Source: Ignavibacteriales bacterium (GTDB lineage Bacteria > Bacteroidota > Ignavibacteria > UBA10030 > UBA8401). From it: DNA of 40,373 nt. The translations under genes and the position numbers were made by a program. This document shows positions 37,238-40,373 of the stretch, in pieces (the stretch's first letter is position 1; the number at the start of each line of letters is the position of its first letter). The notes beneath the pieces were generated by a model. The model made no database searches, was not told the origin of the DNA, and saw only the letters and a program-made list of their open reading frames with translations. Where the stretch lies: the NCBI GenBank assembly GCA_016182545.1, contig JACPGG010000050.1, forward strand, positions 5,323-45,695. Direction: 5' to 3'.

Positions 37238-38077
37238 ATGAACAAAGAACAACATGTGCTTGAATTCATTCCTGATTTTTTAATTGGGAATTTCGATTCG
37301 AACAAACGCGCAGCGATCCAGTCGCATCTGCAGGTATGCGAACTCTGCAGGCGCGAGTATGAAACGATCGCAATGCTGTGGAACTCTCTAGGTGAATTGC
37401 CGGCAGTGCGGCCGAGCACCGGATTGCACGAGCGATTCAACGCGATGCTTGCGGCGTACGAGCACGGTCTGCATCATGCAAAATCCAAAACTACGTTCGT
37501 CGATTCGATAAACGTTTTTATAGAAATATTCTGGCCGAAGCAGGCTGCCATCCAATTTGCGATTGCACTCCTTTTATTTGCCGGAGGAGGCTTTATCGGG
37601 ATGCAGGTCACTCGTCCGACCGAACAGAAACATCGTTCGGAATCAAATGTGGAAATCGCTGAGTTGCGGGGTGAGGTGCAGGCAATGAACCGCATGCTCG
37701 CTGTTTCGTTGATGCAGCAGCAGTCAGCAAGCGAGCGGCTTCGCGGTATCACGCTCACGTCGCAATTCCCGCAAGCGGACGGCGAACTGACTTCTGCGCT
37801 CTTCGAGGCATTGAACTACGATCCGAATGTCAACGTACGTCTTGCGGCGGTCGATGCGCTGCAGCAATTCGGCAACGATCCGGCAATCCGCAAAGGGATC
37901 ATCGACGCATTGAAGAGACAGAAATCACCCATTATTCAGATGGCACTCATTGATGCTTCGGTTTCACTGCAGGTGCTGCAAACAAAACCTGTCATGCAAG
38001 AATTGCTGAAGGATACGACACTTAATGTAGCAGTAAAATCACGCATTGCATTCGCCTTGAACGAATTGGAAAGTTGA
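37238..38077 (+). CDS. Zinc-finger (zf-HC2-type) anti-sigma factor with C-terminal HEAT repeats
   Basis: FIPDFLIGNFDSNKRAAIQSHLQVCELCRREYE (HxxxCxxC); TM FAIALLLFAGGGFIGMQV; DPNVNVRLAAVDALQQFGNDPAIRKGIIDALKRQKSPIIQMALIDA HEAT-like. Confidence 0.88.
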   Translation: MNKEQHVLEFIPDFLIGNFDSNKRAAIQSHLQVCELCRREYETIAMLWNSLGELPAVRPSTGLHERFNAMLAAYEHGLHHAKSKTTFVDSINVFIEIFWPKQAAIQFAIALLLFAGGGFIGMQVTRPTEQKHRSESNVEIAELRGEVQAMNRMLAVSLMQQQSASERLRGITLTSQFPQADGELTSALFEALNYDPNVNVRLAAVDALQQFGNDPAIRKGIIDALKRQKSPIIQMALIDASVSLQVLQTKPVMQELLKDTTLNVAVKSRIAFALNELES

Positions 38078-38089
38078 GGTGATAAATCC

Positions 38090-38932
38090 ATGGTTTCTCA
38101 TTCCCTAAAAACCGTTCTACTTGCTCTTGTCGTCACAACAGCGGCGCACTGTTTCGAGATCTACGACCGCGAAGAGATCAAGAAAACATTCTCCAGTCCG
38201 ATCATTCAAAGAATCTTCGTCGACAACATCAGCGGTTCAATAAAGATCGTCGGGAAGCCTGTGAAGGAGATCCGTATGGTCGCAAAAAGAACAATCGGAG
38301 CGGAATCGTCGGAAAAAATAGTTGAAGCCAAAGAAGATGTCGTACTGGAGTTTGTCGAAGAACGTGACCGGCTCGAGATCGTTGTCAATGCGCCGGGGCG
38401 GAACGGAGAAAATATCAACTGGAGGGGGAAAGAATTTTACGGTTACGAAGTGAGGTACGATTTTGAATTGGAAGTCCCCTTGGATTTGATCCTGTTCGTC
38501 AAAACTGTCAACGACGGGAAGATCAACATTGAGAATGTTCGGGGAAAATTCAATGTCAAAAATGTCAACGGACCAGTCATTGCAACCGGTTTGACAACCG
38601 GCGGATCGATACACACTGTCAACGGAGCGATAGAAGCAGAATTTGTCGAATCACCGAAGGAACCATGCTCGTTCAAAACAGTCAACGGCGAGATCGAAGC
38701 AATTTTTCCGAAGAACCTTGCGGGACTGGTAAAACTCAAGACATTCAACGGAAAAGCATACTCCGATTTTGAATTCAAAGAGATCTCCCCTGAACCGGCA
38801 AGTTACGAGACCAAAAGAGGACGACGGATCTATCGGCGGGGTGAGAACACCCGCGTTCAGATCGGTACAGGTGGCCCGGAAATGCGATTCGAAACGCTGA
38901 ACGGCAACATCAATATACTGCAACAGAAATAA
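38090..38932 (+). CDS. DUF4097-family beta-strand repeat protein, secreted
   Basis: IFVDNISGSIKIVGKPVKEIRMVAKRTI; VNDGKINIENVRGKFNVKNVNGPVIATGLTTGGSIHTVNGAIEAEF; FETLNGNINILQQK. Confidence 0.82.
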   Translation: MVSHSLKTVLLALVVTTAAHCFEIYDREEIKKTFSSPIIQRIFVDNISGSIKIVGKPVKEIRMVAKRTIGAESSEKIVEAKEDVVLEFVEERDRLEIVVNAPGRNGENINWRGKEFYGYEVRYDFELEVPLDLILFVKTVNDGKINIENVRGKFNVKNVNGPVIATGLTTGGSIHTVNGAIEAEFVESPKEPCSFKTVNGEIEAIFPKNLAGLVKLKTFNGKAYSDFEFKEISPEPASYETKRGRRIYRRGENTRVQIGTGGPEMRFETLNGNINILQQK

Positions 38933-38965
38933 TTCAAAAATAATTTTTATCGGACGGAGGTTCCT

Positions 38966-39802
38966 ATGAAACAAAAAATTTTAACTATTTTTTTTCTCTC
39001 ACTGCTGAGCGTCGACAAAATCAATGTGCAACTTGCCGATCCAACGAGACCTGTAACATTGAAAGTCAATCTTCTCAGCGGCAGTATCGTGGTTCAAGGA
39101 TATTCAGGCAAGGAGGTCATCGTCGAAACTTCCCCCGCCAAATTAAAACACCATAATGAAAGCGATGAAGATCACGACGAAGATGACGAAGAGGAAAAGA
39201 GCCGTCCCTTAAAACAGGGATTGCGCTTGATCCCCAACCTCGCTTCGGGATTGTCTGTTGAAGAGGATGATAATGAAGTCACGGTAAGTACGAGCTGGCG
39301 CGGGCATAATAATCCGATGGAGATCAAAGTGCAGGTACCATTCAACTGCTCGATGAAGCTGAGCACCGTGAATAATGGTGACATTGAAGTGAGCGATGTG
39401 ACGGGGGATGTCGAGGTGAACAACGTCAATGGTTCGGTCACGTTGAATCGTATCAACGGATCGGCAGTTGCTCATGCATTGAATCACGAATTGAAGGTCT
39501 CCTTCGTTAAAGTGAATCCGCAACGGTCGATGTCGTTCAGTTCGTTAAACGGCGATGTCGACGTCACCTTCCCAGCCGACATCAAGGCGACGTTCAATAT
39601 GAAATCCGAACAAGGGGAGATCTACAGCGATTTCGACCTTGACCTGGAAAAGACCACCAGCAAAGTTGAAGAGAAAGGAAAAAGCCGCGGTAGATACAAA
39701 GTGACTGTTGAACGGGCTTTAAAAGGAAAAGTCAACGGTGGCGGACAGGAGATTCTCTTCAAAAATTTTAACGGTAATATCTATATCCGCAAGGGGAAGT
39801 AG
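38966..39802 (+). CDS. DUF4097-like beta-strand repeat protein, secreted, with acidic/His loop
   Basis: LKVNLLSGSIVVQGYSGKEVIVETS; STVNNGDIEVSDVTGDVEVNNVNGSVTLNRINGSAVAHAL; FKNFNGNIYIRKGK. Confidence 0.82.
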   Translation: MKQKILTIFFLSLLSVDKINVQLADPTRPVTLKVNLLSGSIVVQGYSGKEVIVETSPAKLKHHNESDEDHDEDDEEEKSRPLKQGLRLIPNLASGLSVEEDDNEVTVSTSWRGHNNPMEIKVQVPFNCSMKLSTVNNGDIEVSDVTGDVEVNNVNGSVTLNRINGSAVAHALNHELKVSFVKVNPQRSMSFSSLNGDVDVTFPADIKATFNMKSEQGEIYSDFDLDLEKTTSKVEEKGKSRGRYKVTVERALKGKVNGGGQEILFKNFNGNIYIRKGK

Positions 39803-39828
39803 GACAACCGAAATCATTTCTTCTATTC

Positions 39829-39857
39829 ATAGCCGGCACATGCCGGCTATTTTTTTG
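39829..39857 (+). terminator. Rho-independent terminator downstream of sigma/anti-sigma/DUF4097 operon
   Basis: ATAGCCGGCA-ca-TGCCGGCTAT followed by tttttt. Confidence 0.9.
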
Positions 39858-40029
39858 CCCAGTTCTTCGTGTTCCACAATACGGCATCTCATTGTCTTCT
39901 GAGATGCGGGGTCATAGGTACCCTCATCAAAAAGAGAAAAGGGTCTGAATCTTTCTCAATCCAAAAAGCAATGGTGTATCTCCAACAAATTTTTTCGTAC
40001 ATAGGATATACATTTACTGAAAGTATGAC

Positions 40030-40373
40030 ATGAATAAGAAGAGTAAAATTGCTGTAATTGTTTTTTTAAGCCTCGCGCAATTCTCATGCGAGCATTCCTC
40101 AGAACCCTCTTCATCCGAATTAATTTATCCGCCGCTTCCGGCAATGGCGATCCAATGGAACGATCAAAATTCAATAGTCTGTTTTGGAACGAGTTTGACG
40201 TACGGATACGGTGCAGGTGAGAAAAAACCGGCAGGTCCGATTTGGATAGGCGGACATCCTGATACGAGCCATACTGGTGATTCTTCCTATCCCCGTTTTT
40301 TGCAAGAGAAATTGAAAATTAAAGTATACAACGAAGGATTTGTTGGCGCACGAATAAATTACGCTCTTTCAAT
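40030..40373 (+). CDS. SGNH/GDSL-hydrolase-like lipoprotein (3' partial, runs off window; absent from ORF track)
   Basis: Manual translation MNKKSKIAVIVFLSLAQFSCEHSSEP... IVCFGTSLTYGYGAGEKK (GDSL-like block I) ...SYPRFLQEKLKIKVYNEGFVGARINYALS. Confidence 0.8.
   Translation, partial: MNKKSKIAVIVFLSLAQFSCEHSSEPSSSELIYPPLPAMAIQWNDQNSIVCFGTSLTYGYGAGEKKPAGPIWIGGHPDTSHTGDSSYPRFLQEKLKIKVYNEGFVGARINYALS

Noticed and set aside
1-40373. CRISPR array, IS/transposon, prophage, toxin-antitoxin or biosynthetic cluster
   Set aside because: No regularly spaced direct repeats with spacers, no transposase/integrase/Cas or phage proteins among translated ORFs; the tandem 9-nt islands have no spacers
1-40373. 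tRNA, rRNA or tmRNA genes
   Set aside because: No cloverleaf-like GGTTCGAATCC-type T-arm segments or rRNA-like sequence seen in the intergenic gaps

Overview
This 40.4 kb window is chromosomal and protein-dense. It most likely comes from an Ignavibacteria/Kryptonia-like member of the FCB group; I infer this from three YPNPFNP-type T9SS C-terminal sorting domains, a PorQ-like protein and an LptD-like protein. I found no rRNA, tRNA, CRISPR array, transposase or phage module. Main blocks: (1) an ATGA-coupled run of T9SS-secreted proteins, DeoC and two SPOR proteins; (2) a porQ region and an intergenic stretch packed with palindromic repeats; (3) a CPBP protease, TPR, ZIP transporter run; (4) glyS, a PHP phosphatase, a DUF2520 protein and ppa; (5) a long minus-strand unit with a candidate promoter and a strong terminator: STAS - ExbB/TolQ - 3x ExbD - TonB - small TM - orphan PstS-like lipoprotein - TPR - lipoprotein; (6) a DUF255 protein, a free-standing four-helix-bundle protein, LptD-like, ROK, SGNH, RarA and FtsB/DivIC; (7) an RNA methyltransferase; (8) an ECF sigma, HEAT-type anti-sigma and tandem DUF4097 operon. 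The best second-look items are the Ton/Exb-PstS-TPR-STAS unit, a family of strictly 9-nt-phased intergenic repeats that also encodes a signal peptide and can enclose the start codon of the lptD-like gene, a DeoC with an encapsulation-peptide-like N-terminus plus a Cys cluster, a probable AUU start codon, and two frame-disrupted lipoprotein genes. All calls come from reading the sequence and ORF translations; no database search was run.
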